A stretch of 64,000 nt of DNA, taken from contig JAQFVV010000284.1 of assembly GCA_028023455.1 (NCBI GenBank), forward strand, positions 224,501 to 288,500, given 5' to 3'. The stretch's first letter is position 1. Each line of letters opens with the position of its first letter. Source of the DNA: Epiperipatus broadwayi. Lineage: Eukaryota > Onychophora > Udeonychophora > Euonychophora > Peripatidae. A program made the position numbers and the translations under genes. Positions 28,552-40,263 of this stretch are shown here, piece after piece. The notes under the pieces are model-generated. The model was not told the origin of the DNA and made no database searches. It saw only the letters and a list, made by a program, of their open reading frames with translations.

Positions 28552-29495
28552 ATGAGTGAACTAAACAATACTACTGAGGATGTTATGGAAGAGGAAGGTG
28601 TCCCAATCCCAGAGATCACTGATAGTTTTTATACTGAAGAAGATAATAGGGAGATTTCTTATAAAAACAAAAAGGAAGAGAGGAAGTAGAGGAAGATGCC
28701 TCTAAAGTTAGTAGCAATAATGTCTCAAGTGTGGAAATAGATGAGAAGCTAGAAGTTGGCCAGATTCAGGTAGAAAATAAAGCACTCTCAGGGATGAAAT
28801 TAATGATAATGCAGATGTTTAAAAGTCTAAGGGAAGATAATGAGAAAAATAATAAAAGTCTAAGAGAATATAGTAAGAAAAGTATGGTAAATCTAGAACA
28901 AAAGATGGAGAATAGTATAGAGAGTCTAAGAGAAGATAGTAAGCAAGATATAAAAAGTTTGAGGGAAGATCTCAAAGCAAAAATAGATAACTCTATTGAG
29001 AGCAACAACCGGATGATCATGGCCTGGGAAACTGAGATTGAAAAACTTCATATTGAGAAAACTACAGAAAGTATCATAGAAGGTAGTCAGGGCTTACCAG
29101 TGTTAAAAGATAAGCTAGGTAGTCAGACTACTGATAATAGAGAAAGGAATGTAAAGTTGGATGAAGAAATAAATAAACTGACTAGTATGCTGATAGAGAA
29201 TAGGCTCCAAGAAGTAGAAAGGCCAATAGTAGCCATAATACTTAATCTCTCAGTAAAAAGAATACATGAGGTGATGACCAAAGAGAAGGTTAGGATAGGT
29301 TGTGAAGTAAAAAGAAGAGAGTGACAGGAAAAACTTCATGCACCAGATGATGTGATAAAGTTAAGAGAGGCAAGAGGGGAGATGAAACCAGATAGTTTTG
29401 AAAGAGAACAAAAGTTGCACCAGTCTGTAGTTCTCAATCTAGTAACTAACCAGCATGTGTGGTTTCAAAATCTATATTTTTAAATAGATTACAGA
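28552..29495 (+). pseudogene. gag-like coiled-coil frame of the LTR-like element (broken)
   Basis: The likely start is ATG 28552 (MSELNNTTEDVMEEEG). An acidic N-terminus leads into a long charged coiled coil with repeated SLRED / SLREY blocks (QMFKSLRED, NKSLREY, ESLRED, KSLREDLK) and then an E/K-rich region. A one-base indel in the A-rich stretch near 28665-28685 shifts the frame, and an in-frame TGA at 29323-29325 precedes another 56 open codons ending with TAA at 29493-29495. No zinc knuckle or protease follows. Position before the polypurine tract and the coiled coil suggest a retroelement structural protein, but no gag family is recognised. Confidence 0.5.
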
Positions 29496-29930
29496 TACCT
29501 TATATATGGTATAGAGAATCTATCTCTCTGAAAAATTTAAATGTACATTGTGTATCATACAGAGAATCAATCTCTCTGGAAAATTTAAATGCTCTGAAAA
29601 GTTTAAATGTCCATTATATATGGTACAGAGAATCAATGTCTTTAGAAAATTTAGTTGTGCCTTATGTATGGTACAGAGAGTCGTCTTTCTAGAAAATTTA
29701 AAAATAAATTATACATGGCCCAGAGAATCAATCTCTCTGGAAAATTTAAGGAGGAATTATATATGGTACAGAGAGTCAGCCTTTCTGAAAAACTTAGATA
29801 CCTTATATATGGTACAGAGAATCAATCTTTCTGGAAAGTTTTAAAATAAAGTATGTATGGTATAGAGAGCCAATCTCTCTGAAAAGTTTAAGGTTGTGTT
29901 ATGTCTGGTACCAAGAGTCAGTATTTCTAG
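29496..29930 (+). repeat. 48-bp minisatellite, about nine units
   Basis: Units built on ATGGTACAGAGAATCAATCT followed by CTCTGGAAAATTTAAA recur at 46-49 bp, with one 66-bp spacing that holds an extra GCTCTGAAAAGTTTAAAT. Because 48 is a multiple of three, frames such as IWYRESISLENL repeat through it. It lies between the gag-like frame and the polypurine tract. Confidence 0.9.
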
Positions 29931-30058
29931 ATGGATTCTATATTCGGAGGTTACTTAAAATAAATCCTCCAGACAGATTTTATAAGTACCCAGTCAAAAT
30001 GAAAAATGGAAATATTAAAAATGGACTGAATGTACATGTGCAATGTTATGCAGACCAC

Positions 30059-30142
30059 AATATGATTTGAAAAGAAAAAGCCATTCCAAATTACCAAGAA
30101 AATATGATTTGAAAAGAAAAAGCCATTCCAAATTACCAAGAA
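30059..30142 (+). repeat. 42-bp tandem duplication
   Basis: Two identical units beginning AATATGATTTGAAAAGAAAA and ending TTACCAAGAA, at 30059 and 30101. Confidence 0.95.
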
Positions 30143-30428
30143 AATAGGAGAGAATGCTTTTATGCTTGCTACTCTTGATGGGAATAATGGAACCTATACT
30201 GCTAGGAGTTTGATCCCTTTTACTTCATCAGAGTAGCTTGACAAAGATGTCCAAATAAATCACCTTTAAGTTTTCTACTGAAAAGGGGATTTGATAGGCA
30301 TCTAGATGATGGTTACAAGTAGTTTTTTTTATTACTATTATTAGTGTGTTTATTATTATTAGTGTTATTTTATTGGTTATGATTTTTTATTAGATACAGT
30401 TAAAACAAAAGTGCTGATGATTTTATTC

Positions 30429-30440
30429 GAAGGGGGGATG
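30429..30440 (+). other. Polypurine tract
   Basis: GAAGGGGGGATG directly abuts the start of the second direct repeat, the position and composition expected for the plus-strand primer of an LTR retrotransposon. Confidence 0.6.
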
Positions 30441-33293
30441 TTGTGCCATTACAATTTAGTCATTAGCTAAATGTGTAGCAATGTGCATGAAAGAAAATGT
30501 GGAACAAAAATCATCATCACATTTTTATATAGTAAAGGAAGCTGTAGGGCACACAAATTTAAACCCTACAAAATCCAGTTCTAAAAGCTTAAGACAGAAA
30601 GAGAGTGGGGCAACAGTTATATTCTTTATTTGTTTGTGTGTTGATAGAAAACTCAAAAAGAGTAATGCACACATTTAAATATTCAATATTTATTTTTTTT
30701 TGTTAAAAAGTAAAGTAATAACACATATATAATAGGCATTGTGTTATAAAAGCTATTTAGTTAGTCATTTTTAAATTATACATATTAACTTTTTTTAAAA
30801 CTAACCTACACTGGCTAAAATTTAATATCTTATTCTATACTTCTATTGTTGCTTTTCTATAATTGTAATTTGGATTGAAAAGCTAGGGACTTGATTTTAA
30901 ATATTGGGGTTAGAATTACTCAGCTAGCAATTAGATTATTTAATGTCAGTGTATACATGATTTGAGTGGTGGAGTGTGTGTGTTACATCATATAAATATA
31001 TCTACATTTATTAAATATTGAGAGAAAAAGAAGAAAATATGTTATATTGGTTTTTTTCTTACTCAACATTTTTTTTTGTATTATAAGGGTTGTTTTTCTG
31101 TTGAAAAACTTAGAGATGATGTGAGAAGTCTAATTTTAAAAATGTCTCATCTTAAGATCAAAAGAAAGAAGCTCAAATTTGAGATGTTACATAGGTGTAA
31201 AAAAGGATTAAGACTATTTTTTTTTTCCTTCAAAACAAAAGTTTGTCTAAAAATCAGGATACTGAGATTTGTCATACTATTCAACTAAAAAACAATTTGG
31301 TTGAAAATAAGATAAATCTAATTAAAAGAGGTGGTCCAAAAATAGAAAAAAAAATCGGATATAAAAGCAGTCTGGAAAATCAGTTGAGATTGTTATAGAG
31401 AATTCTAAAAATATTGAAACTAAAAAGGACAAACATTTTCAACACTACAAAAATTACAATTTTAAATCATTTTTTATATCAAGTTTTGAATGCTGAAAAT
31501 ATAAGGATGGTGGGCTAGGAAAAAAATATATTTTTCCATCTGTTGAGCAGACCATCCAGCCAGCACATCATATAGGAAAAAAGAGATGTCTTGTCTGAAA
31601 AATAATATTTTACACCTTTCAACTGACTGAGAAAAATAAGATGTTTTTAAATAGAAAGAAGAAAACATTCACCTGCATTTAAAATCAGAAAAAAAAGAGT
31701 CATCTACTGATAAATGTTAAATCATTGAGTTCAATTAATTGTTCCAGTAACTGAGTTTAAACCCAAGAAAATTTTAAATGTGAAAACAACTGCTGTACTT
31801 CATCCACTAATAGAATCATGCTTGACAGGAAGAGAAGAAAAGTTAATATAATGATTTCCAAATTGTCCACTAAAGCAAATAACCTCAAAAGAATCATTAT
31901 CATCAAACAATTATACACCTCAAGAAAGAGTGTTCCAAAGTAAAATGGAAATGGTAACTGCAGAAATATAGACATTAAACAAGATAAATTTGACTCATTG
32001 GAAGTTGCTACAAAGAATAGAACTGGTAGTATAATTTTTTTATATATTTTCTTTAGAATATCAGAGACTTAGTAAAACTTTAGCAACAGAGTGGTATAAT
32101 TTTGTTTAAAGAACTTTTAAAATAACCAAGATCAATTGAAAACAAGAATTTCTTAATAATGATTTTATATGTACTAAAATTATGATTGTCTATTAACCTA
32201 AAGTTATGAAATGTTATTAATATGTAACTTTTTATTATTATTATTTTGTTTTAAATAATATTTTTGTTATTATGGGGATAAAACATGCACATACATAATA
32301 ATATAATAATTGTTGCATATATGTAATGGTGTGTGAATGTAAAGAAAGAAAAATAGGCGGTATTAGAAATATTAGATTTTGTTTTAAGTTAAAGTATAGC
32401 ATTTCAGAGGGTAGAAGAGAGGGGAAGAAAAATAATTTAAAATTTGTTCTGGAAATCTTGCTCTTTCACTTCTACTAACATTTTTTTTTATCATTCTACT
32501 TTACCTGTTAGATTATAAAAGTATGTGTGCGAAAGAGAAAGGAGAAAAAAAAGAGAGTGAATATTTTTTTTTCTTATGAAATGTTTTCTTATGAATCCAA
32601 AACTTTAGCAAACTTAGTATCCAGATTTATGTATATATTTTTGATGGGAAAAGGGGAATAATTCAAAATTAACATTATGATTGCCAGATAATCAATTATT
32701 GTTCTCATTATTATTTCATATAAAATTTCGGTTTTATCTTTAAATTATTTGTAGATTTTCGTAATAAGTTAATAAATGTTAAATTGTTTTATTAAATGAG
32801 GCATATGTATGTTATTGATAATAGTCTTTATTCATTGTGATCATTCATCATCAATGGTTGATATTGATTATTTAAGATTTAATTAGATATACTAAAATTA
32901 AGTAATAATTATGAATTTCTTTATAACAATTACATTTTAAGATTAGGCTTAGTCCTAATGCTGTGGTTGAAACCATTATTGTTATCATTATCATCATCGT
33001 CATCATCACGTTTTAATTAATGGGATAGATAAATGTTTAAAGGCCATAAATAAATATTGATTTCATAGTATTTAGTGATTTCTTAGTATTATTATAACCA
33101 CCATCTCATCATCTATTTCATGCAAGGATGAGTGAATTGCCATCCTAAATTAATAATATAATCTGAGCTGGTAAAAGTCATAAAAAAAATATTGAAACAC
33201 ATTTGTTATGTTAAGATCTAAGAAATGATTTCTGTCTAATGGATTTTATATATTCCACTTTAGTTTAGAGATGTTTTATGTTACCTAGGTGTT
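30441..33293 (+). repeat. Right 2.85-kb direct repeat (putative 3' LTR)
   Basis: Near-identical to 23713-26564. Similarity ends at ACCTAGGTGTT; the following 53 bp (TTGCTTAGCTCATCG, then CACTTAACAACAAG) has no match in the left copy's flank and runs into (TA)n at 33347, as if a later insertion had removed the LTR end. Confidence 0.9.
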
Positions 33294-33346
33294 GTTGTAA
33301 ATAAAATCTTGCTTAGCTCATCGAATTTCTAGCCACTTAACAACAA

Positions 33347-33347
33347 G

Positions 33348-33440
<93 letters not shown>
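33347..33440. repeat. (TA)n microsatellite
   Basis: About 93 bp of pure TA, left border of the family X repeat. Confidence 0.97.
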
Positions 33441-33442
<2 letters not shown>

Positions 33443-33876
33443 CTGATTTCTTTCAACTCTACAGACATTTGTGTGATCGGTCTTCTGATTGTTGATAGTG
33501 AATTTTATAAACTGTATTCTTTAAATTGTCATAATTTTATGAAGCCTTTATCATTAAGGTCAAAGGATACTAGTTTCTGAATTTTGCTTCAAGAATCTGT
33601 GAAGTTGAATTGTAAGTCGTCAATTAAACATTAAAAAAATTTTAATAATTTTTAATGTTTGGTTTAAACAATAAGTGTATACTAAGTTAATATAAATCGC
33701 TTGACTTTTTATTTTATTCTAACATCTTGAAGAGGTTAATTTGAATGAAAATCGATTTGATGCGAAATAAATTTATTATTATTTATTAATTCAAATAGAG
33801 TTGTCTATAATATTTATTTATATTTTATGTTAAAGTATTTTATAAAGACAACATAATGGATGTTAATTCCATCGTA

Positions 33877-33880
<4 letters not shown>
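33441..33880 (+). repeat. (TA)n-bordered noncoding repeat X, single copy
   Basis: About 440 bp with the same sequence as both arms of the palindrome at 48025-48766: TCTTCTGATTGTTGATAGTG, GAATTGTAAGTCGTCAATTA, GGATGTTAATTCCATC. It ends in (TA)n (33881-33928). No reading frame. By analogy with the PLE loci it might be the 3' part of another PLE, but no coding remnant supports that. Confidence 0.85.
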
Positions 33881-33930
<50 letters not shown>

Positions 33931-34249
33931 CTCAGATTAAATTATAACACTTGATAGTTTACAGAATTCAATATTAAATATGGTTGATTAACAATTGTTA
34001 TAAGTTATTTCAGTGTGAATGACTAATTATCTAGTGAAAATTCTTTTATCTATCATATGTATTAACCTTAGATTGGGAGACTTAAATCAAATAGATCATT
34101 TTCAGCAGGAATAAATCACAATATTGTTATTATGAATGAGATAATGGATATTTAATTTAGTAAGTTAGACATGATCATTTTAAATCACTAATATTTTTTG
34201 TATATTTAATGATTTTGTAAATAATGTGCCATAATGTATTTCTAGTCAA

Positions 34250-34321
34250 GCATTGGTGGTCTAGTAATTAGTATAGCTGCCTTCCAAGCAGCTGTCCCCG
34301 GTTCGCTTCCTGGTCAGCGCA
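34250..34321 (+). tRNA. tRNA-Gly(TCC)-like gene or pseudogene
   Basis: The 72-nt sequence fits the cloverleaf. Box A is TGGTCTAGTAATTAGTA-like, the anticodon arm GCTGC-CTTCCAA-GCAGC has anticodon TCC, and box B is GGTTCGCTTCC. The acceptor GCATTGG pairs with TCAGCGC with one A-C mismatch and two G-U pairs, and the T stem has one C-T mismatch. Only ATTTTG, not a clean T4 run, follows. The mismatches suggest a decaying copy or tRNA-derived repeat. No intron. Confidence 0.6.
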
Positions 34322-35589
34322 TTTTGACATATAAAAAATATTTCTACCATTGAGTAAGGGAAGGGAACTATAAAACTATTAACTGGGAGAATGGTAGATA
34401 TCCATATGTAACATATGTATATATATGATTCTTTTTTGATTAATGTTAAAATATTTTATATTTAGTTGATTTTATCATGGTTAACAAATGTTAAATAGTT
34501 TACATTATTCCTTTCTCTGGTTTATTGAGTAATCATTGCAATCAATGGTCAGCAATTAATCATAATATGCACACACAAACTCCTATTTTATTTTTATATA
34601 AGGTTTAAAATAAATTAAATATTTAAAATGCTAGTTTTAACCTATATAGATGTGGAAGTTGCTTCATGTATTTGATCATGCTTGTTAAGAGAGTCAAAGG
34701 CAATATTCCTCCTGGGTTCGCATATTATGGCATAATGGTACTGAAAAGAGGTAAAAGGGGTGGATTAATTAACCTAAATTGTATCTGATATTAGTAAGTA
34801 GGTATAGAGCCAGTCAATTAAAGATAGATGTGATCATTGGTTATATGTTTCATTGCATTATCACTAGCCTTCTACCTGAGGACCCAAACTCCGATTGTAA
34901 TTAGGTGTGACTTTTTTCTTTTCCTAGATTGGATGAATTACATGGACCATTACATCTGGCTCAGCAAATCACGTGGTATTGAATCCTAGTTACTAAACCA
35001 TTATGTCCAGCATGCAAAATGTTTTGCATGATCAACTACATTTGGGTTTACATCTGGCACCATCAACTTTGTGGCCTGAAATAGTAGTGCTGTGGCTATA
35101 CATCTGGCACCCAGCATGTTAGACATCAACATACTGTAGTTGCAAGGGAGGTCCAGCCATTGGACTGATGTCTTAAAATTTTTTTTTTTGTTTGTAAACG
35201 TACATCCTATTTTATATTTTTATCAACATAAACCCAAATGACTTTATAAACTATCGTAAACAACTAACACTTCCATTAACAAAAAAAATCCCATAAACAT
35301 AAACCAATTTTAAATAAATCTGTCAAGAAAAAAATCATATGCAAAGTATTGAATTGAAATTTGAAATATAATGGATTGAACAATAAACAGAGACAGATGT
35401 TAAATAGTTAATTAATTATAAATGATACTAAAATAGTAGTTAGATGTGTAAAAGGACATAGGCTAAAAAGTAGATTTTTTAAAAAGGGAGGTTAAAAATA
35501 AATGCAAATGTTCAGGGATGACATGATACACTATGGCATGTGGTTATTTATAGTCTAAAGTACTATGTAATCATAACATTTTAAAGTAA
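34322..35589. other. Intronic, unclassified
   Basis: No gene recognised. Around 34870-35165 the sequence is less AT-rich and contains TACATCTGGC three times (about 34954, 35049, 35101), probably an old interspersed repeat. Confidence 0.4.
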
Positions 35590-37640
35590 TGAAAAATAAT
35601 AGTGACAGTGAGATGGTAAATGATGCTAGCAGTAATGAGGAAGGATCTACACTGATCCATGTATCTGGGGTGGTCTATTATGTAAGTTGAAGAATCTCCA
35701 CATGTACAGAAAAGGAATTAAAGAACTTCTCAAATTCAGGAGATCTTTACTAGTGAAATCACTCAAGCACCTGAATTTGGACTAGCTCAGACTAGGAAAA
35801 ACCCCATAATCATGGAAATTTGGCCAAATTATCTTTCTTTATTTCAAAGATAATTTGGCCAAATTTCCATGATTATGGGGTTTTTCAAGTAATAGAATAT
35901 AAAATATGACAACCAAGATTGATGAAATGAAGAATAATATGAATAGAAGAATGGACAGCATAAAGGCTAATATAAAACATATATGGAAGAAGTGAAGAGT
36001 GATATAAATAGTAAGATGGATAAAATGGCAACCAAGGCTGATATAAGTAAAATAAAGGAAGAATTGAAGAGGGATGTGGAATGTTTATGAAATAACAAAT
36101 GAAAACAAAGATTAACAATTTAAAACTAAGCTGTCTGAAGATAAATGACATATATCTCTAAAATTTAGAAAATGTTTAGAAAGACAATGTTGAGTTGAAG
36201 CAAGGAATGTTATAGATGAAGAAGAAAATTGATGAAAAAGATATGAGATAACGATGATGATTTGATGATTTTAAATGTAGTATCCGGGAACAATTGCATG
36301 TAAAATATGATGAGACATGCAAAAGTCAACAGATTTTTATACAAAAGGTATGTATGGAACAGGAAGGATTTCAACCCAGTTGAAATGCAAGAGATTTGGA
36401 CTAGATAAACTCTTTTCAATTCAGAATAATAAGGTTGAGTAGTGCAACATGATGTTGGTAGTTTTGGATTAATTCCTTAAACCATTTGAAGATTTTAAAG
36501 ATAGTATCACCAACCAGCTAGATATGAAAACCAAAAAAATGTGATAAAGCCACAAAACTCTCAAGGAAGAAATACATAAAAGACAATGGAGGCACCAAAA
36601 TAAAGTTCAGATGGAACTACAGATCATTCAAACAGAGTTGGAACAAAAATATAACCATCAAAATATGGAGATAGAAACCTTAGGTCATGATATAAAACAC
36701 TTAAATAAAGCCATCACCCATAAGTTTACATCAAGTCCCAATTGAGTACAGGTACATTTAGTTGTTGGAATGCAACAGACTGACATCAGCCAAGAACCCA
36801 GAGTAGAGATGAAAAAGCAGCTAATACAGATATGCAAATATTGAAATTCCCAATAATCTCCACAGAAATGGAAGACAAAAAGGATGACCGTGAAGCAATC
36901 ATCACAGTATTGGACAATGAAGAAGGTGGAAAAACTACACCAGAAGTTGGAAATGAAATCTTGCCTGGTAAACCTTACCATTGGCATGATTGGTATATTG
37001 CTCATCATCATATTTGGAGTGATGCTGCAGTTTTGGAACTATCCAATATTAGTTTTGGCTGATTTGATTTTATTATCAATGAAACATTTATTAGAATACA
37101 CTCTGGTGGTAGCTTAAAGGATAACTCAGATGATTCAAAATGTCATGAATGATTGTTCAAAAAATTACAGAGCATGTGTAGCCAAGTTAAGCATGATATT
37201 CCTAGTCCACTTAATCTATTTTCACCTGGTACAACATGTTTAGATATTGGAAATTGGTCTTTTACATGTAAAACGGATGAAGAAATTATCATTTCCTATT
37301 CAGATGGACAGTGACAAACAATTATTTTAAAAAAATTTACCTGGTTTTATTTTTGAATGTACACAAGGTAACAAACTTTATTACATTGCTGAAATCCTGC
37401 TCAGGCCTAAATATTCCACATTTTGGATCTTACATTTCTCCAAGGATGGGATAAATAGTCATTCCAGTGAATCTAATTTGGAAACAATGCTGCCAAACAC
37501 ATATTGTAGTGGTGCCAGTGCTCATATAGTGATTCTATCTATAAGTATCACAGAAATTACCAAATTTGTTAGCTTCGATGTTAGTATAAAATTATCTATC
37601 AAAAAATCTATTTTACAAAGCACTGGTGAATATCAATCTT
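35590..37640 (+). pseudogene. Decayed coding-like stretch with coiled-coil character
   Basis: Several short frames line up on the + strand with coding-like composition: MTTKIDEMKNNMNRRMDSI, then (after a shift) SDINSKMDKMATKADISKIK and EELKRDVE; later QMELQIIQTELEQKYNHQNM, PLNLFSPGTTC, GNWSFTCKTDEEIIISYSDG, and further on GNKLYYIAEILL with YSTFWILHFSKDG. Many stops and shifts separate them. The early part resembles the coiled-coil gag-like frame at 28.6 kb in style, suggesting another dead retroelement, but no domain is recognised. A TIR-element copy begins just after it. Confidence 0.35.
35797..35885. repeat. Perfect 40-bp inverted repeat with 9-nt loop
   Basis: AAAAACCCCATAATCATGGA and the next 20 bases are exactly complementary to 35846-35885, separated by CTTTATTTC. 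There is no mismatch, so it is recent. It interrupts the decayed coding-like stretch. Confidence 0.98.
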
Positions 37641-37654
37641 CAATGGATTTATGC

Positions 37655-38906
37655 GGTAGTCATCTTTTAGCTAAAGATGCCACACTATGGCACGGTTTTC
37701 GCACCAAAACACATACAAATGCTGTTTCCGCAGCTGACACATTCAAACGCGCATTTTCTATAATACATTTTTGTTGTGCTACAGAATGCAGGCTATGATG
37801 TCGCATCGCAGTACAGCATGTATGTGGCATAGCAGCAAATACATTTTCCAAATTCGCACAATTTATAAAATAATTACGGCTTGATGAGAGAGTTTGTATT
37901 TGAATTGTATAGAAATGTTGTTTTCATTGTTTTTTTTATTTTAAACTATTGAAATGTTCAGATATTTTAAAACAATAATTATAAGACTTTTTACAACATA
38001 CTTTATTGAACTTTTATTTGGGAAAATGTTAAATATCTATGTTTTTATTGAGTTGCAATTAGGTAACGTATCAAGTAACATACTGCTAGTAACATTCCAC
38101 GAGACAAAAAAGATTCTACCATCTGTATATTTTTGAAGTAAAAAAGAGTGGTATGAAAAAAATATCCAGTAAAAAAAGGCCAAATGTACAGGTTTTTTTG
38201 TAAATTTAATAAAAATCAAATATTATAAACATGTTTAATAAGTAAAGAAGACATTTTATGTGTTTGTTGTTGTTTAAAAGAGTTTGAGTTTCTTTCTTCT
38301 GTCCGAGTACGGTTACGATTTTGAATTTTTTTATTTTAGCATTACAAACAAACAGAACACTAACCCTAAAACTAACCCTAACCCTAAACCTAACCCTAAA
38401 ATAACTTTAAAACTAACCCTAAAACTAACCCTAAACCTAACCCTAAACTAACCCTAAACTAACCATAAATCTAACCGTAACAACTTTTACTTTTATTATG
38501 ATTATTATTTTCTAGTTAAACAACATCAAAAAAAGTCATAACACAAGTAAAAAAATATCCGATAGAGAATTGATAAAAAAAAAAAAAGCTGTAACGCAAG
38601 TAAAAAAATATCCGATAGAAAATTGATAAAAAAAAGCTGTAACACAATTTAAAAAGTATAGGGTATAAAAAACACGAATCAAATTGTAATTGGTTGATTT
38701 TATTTTACATTTATTATTATCATTTAAATTGTATACCTTAATAAAAAATAATATTTAAAAAAGATGATTTTGTTTTGTTTTTATTTTTACATTACAAAAA
38801 AGCACAGAAAAATTATTAAAATCAACTGCCCGTGAATGTTCATATTTTATAGTTTAGCATGAAAATGGCGCCATCCAACGGCATCTTTAGCTATAAGACA
38901 AACACC
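37655..38906 (-). mobile_element. Non-autonomous TIR element, copy 2 (1252 bp)
   Basis: Reverse-orientation copy of the element at 9332-10556. Ends are GGTAGTCATCTTTTAGCTAA on the left and the complement of GGTGTTTGTCTTATAGCTAA on the right. It is flanked by ATTTATGC and ATTTATGA (7 of 8 identical), again an 8-bp target duplication. The internal TTAGGG-like array and all subterminal sequence are shared with copy 1. No transposase frame. Confidence 0.92.
38361..38480 (-). repeat. Degenerate TTAGGG-like array (CCCTAA on + strand) in copy 2
   Basis: About 120 bp of CCCTAA-type units with the same irregular spacing variants as copy 1. Confidence 0.9.
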
Positions 38907-38914
38907 ATTTATGA

Positions 38915-40263
38915 TATATGTTCAGAAGAGATAATGGGTATGTGTTTGCTTTTAAACAAGTAGTGTGAAATATATAAATATTGAGAGAGTTGGTGAACAA
39001 GAACATTATGCATCGAGATTGGCATTCAAGTTTATAAACTCTTAACTGTGGACAAATGCTTGCTTTCCTTAGGATAGATAGATATTTTTTGATTCATGTG
39101 ATTTTTTTATTTTTTTTTGATTTTGTTATTTTAATATTTGCAATTTCATGTATTGTGATTTTTTTCTTTGTGTATACAAGTTTCATCTTCAAATTCAGCC
39201 ATTTGCATTTTTAAAATGGGAGCAGTTAATTGATATGTATTGATATGTTGATATATAAATGGGGAAAGGAATCATATTCAATAAATAGGTATAATTATTA
39301 ATGAAAGTAAATTTACAGATCCCTCTGGAAATTCAACACTGATTCATCAAAGTGATTTCAAATAAGGATTTAATATAATCAACATTAAATGCAGACTCTA
39401 GAACAAAAAAAATTATATTACTTACTAATAAGTTTTTATTAATATCTACTTGTAATTGTTTTATTTCTGAGTGCACAATTAATCAACTTGAGTAAATGGA
39501 CTTTTTCTTATCTTTAACTAATTTCATTAATTTTACTATGACTTACACAGACATATAGATGGGAGTGGGACTTTAAAAAAAAAAAATAGTTACAAATATA
39601 TTTATCCAACCTATAAATATCATTGTAATAATTATATTAAAGGGGTAGATTTAGAATTAATGAACTCTCATTTTGCTTTTTCTTTTGTATATACTGTACT
39701 TTGAATTATTTTGTCCTCTCTAGGGTAAATAAAGATTGATTGAGGACAGACTTTTATCATGAAATCTGGATCATGGAGATTTATTGTGTTAAGCCATCAA
39801 AATGATAGAAGAAAATTCTTGTTAACAATATTTTTTTGTAAATATTTATTATTATATGTTGTAGATTGTTAATAAATGTTATTGAGTTGTTAAAACCCAT
39901 TTGATCTCTGTTTGATCATCATCATCATTATGCATTTACACCATTAAAAGTTTAATCATCACTATCATTATGCATTTAAACCATTACAGGTTTGATGATG
40001 ATCATCATCACTATGCATTGATCTCCTAAGTGATTGATCATCATCAATATTTTCATATCTATGCTTATATATAGACATATTTGGTCAATAATTAAGTAAA
40101 TCCCTGAGTTTGAATTTTGTGGTGTAATGGGGCCTGCAAAGGAAGATGTAATGAATATGTATTAGTCTAAATTACATTGAAATATTTTAAGTAAATTATG
40201 AGCTACCATACTAAAAGTAGATGTGATATGGAACTGAGAATATCATTGTAACATCTTTAGTGT
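38915..40263. other. Intronic, unclassified
   Basis: No gene recognised. It includes an imperfect minisatellite at 39916-40045. Confidence 0.45.
39916..40045. repeat. Imperfect minisatellite rich in ATC/GAT
   Basis: About three units containing ATCATCATTATGCATTTA(C/A)ACC or a variant (ATCACTATGCATTGATC), spaced near 50 bp. Confidence 0.7.

Larger units (their letters stand above)
23713..33293 (+). mobile_element. LTR-retrotransposon-like element with 2.85-kb terminal repeats (LARD-like)
   Basis: Two direct repeats (23713-26564 and 30441-33293) of almost equal length and few differences flank 3.9 kb. The second repeat is preceded directly by a purine-rich run (GAAGGGGGGATG), as expected of a polypurine tract before a 3' LTR, and the interior carries a gag-like coiled-coil frame in the same orientation. 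A possible primer-binding site lies at 26707. No protease, RT, RNase H or integrase is visible, so it would be non-autonomous; large non-autonomous LTR elements of this design are known as LARDs, mainly from plants. The 5' end sits against (TA)n. The 3' boundary is unclear: if the primer site is right, the second LTR lacks its last 140 bp or so. Confidence 0.6.

Noticed and set aside
23713-33293. Simple segmental duplication instead of an LTR element
   Set aside because: The polypurine tract exactly at the second repeat and the gag-like frame in the same orientation favour an LTR element. The undefined 3' end keeps the alternative open.
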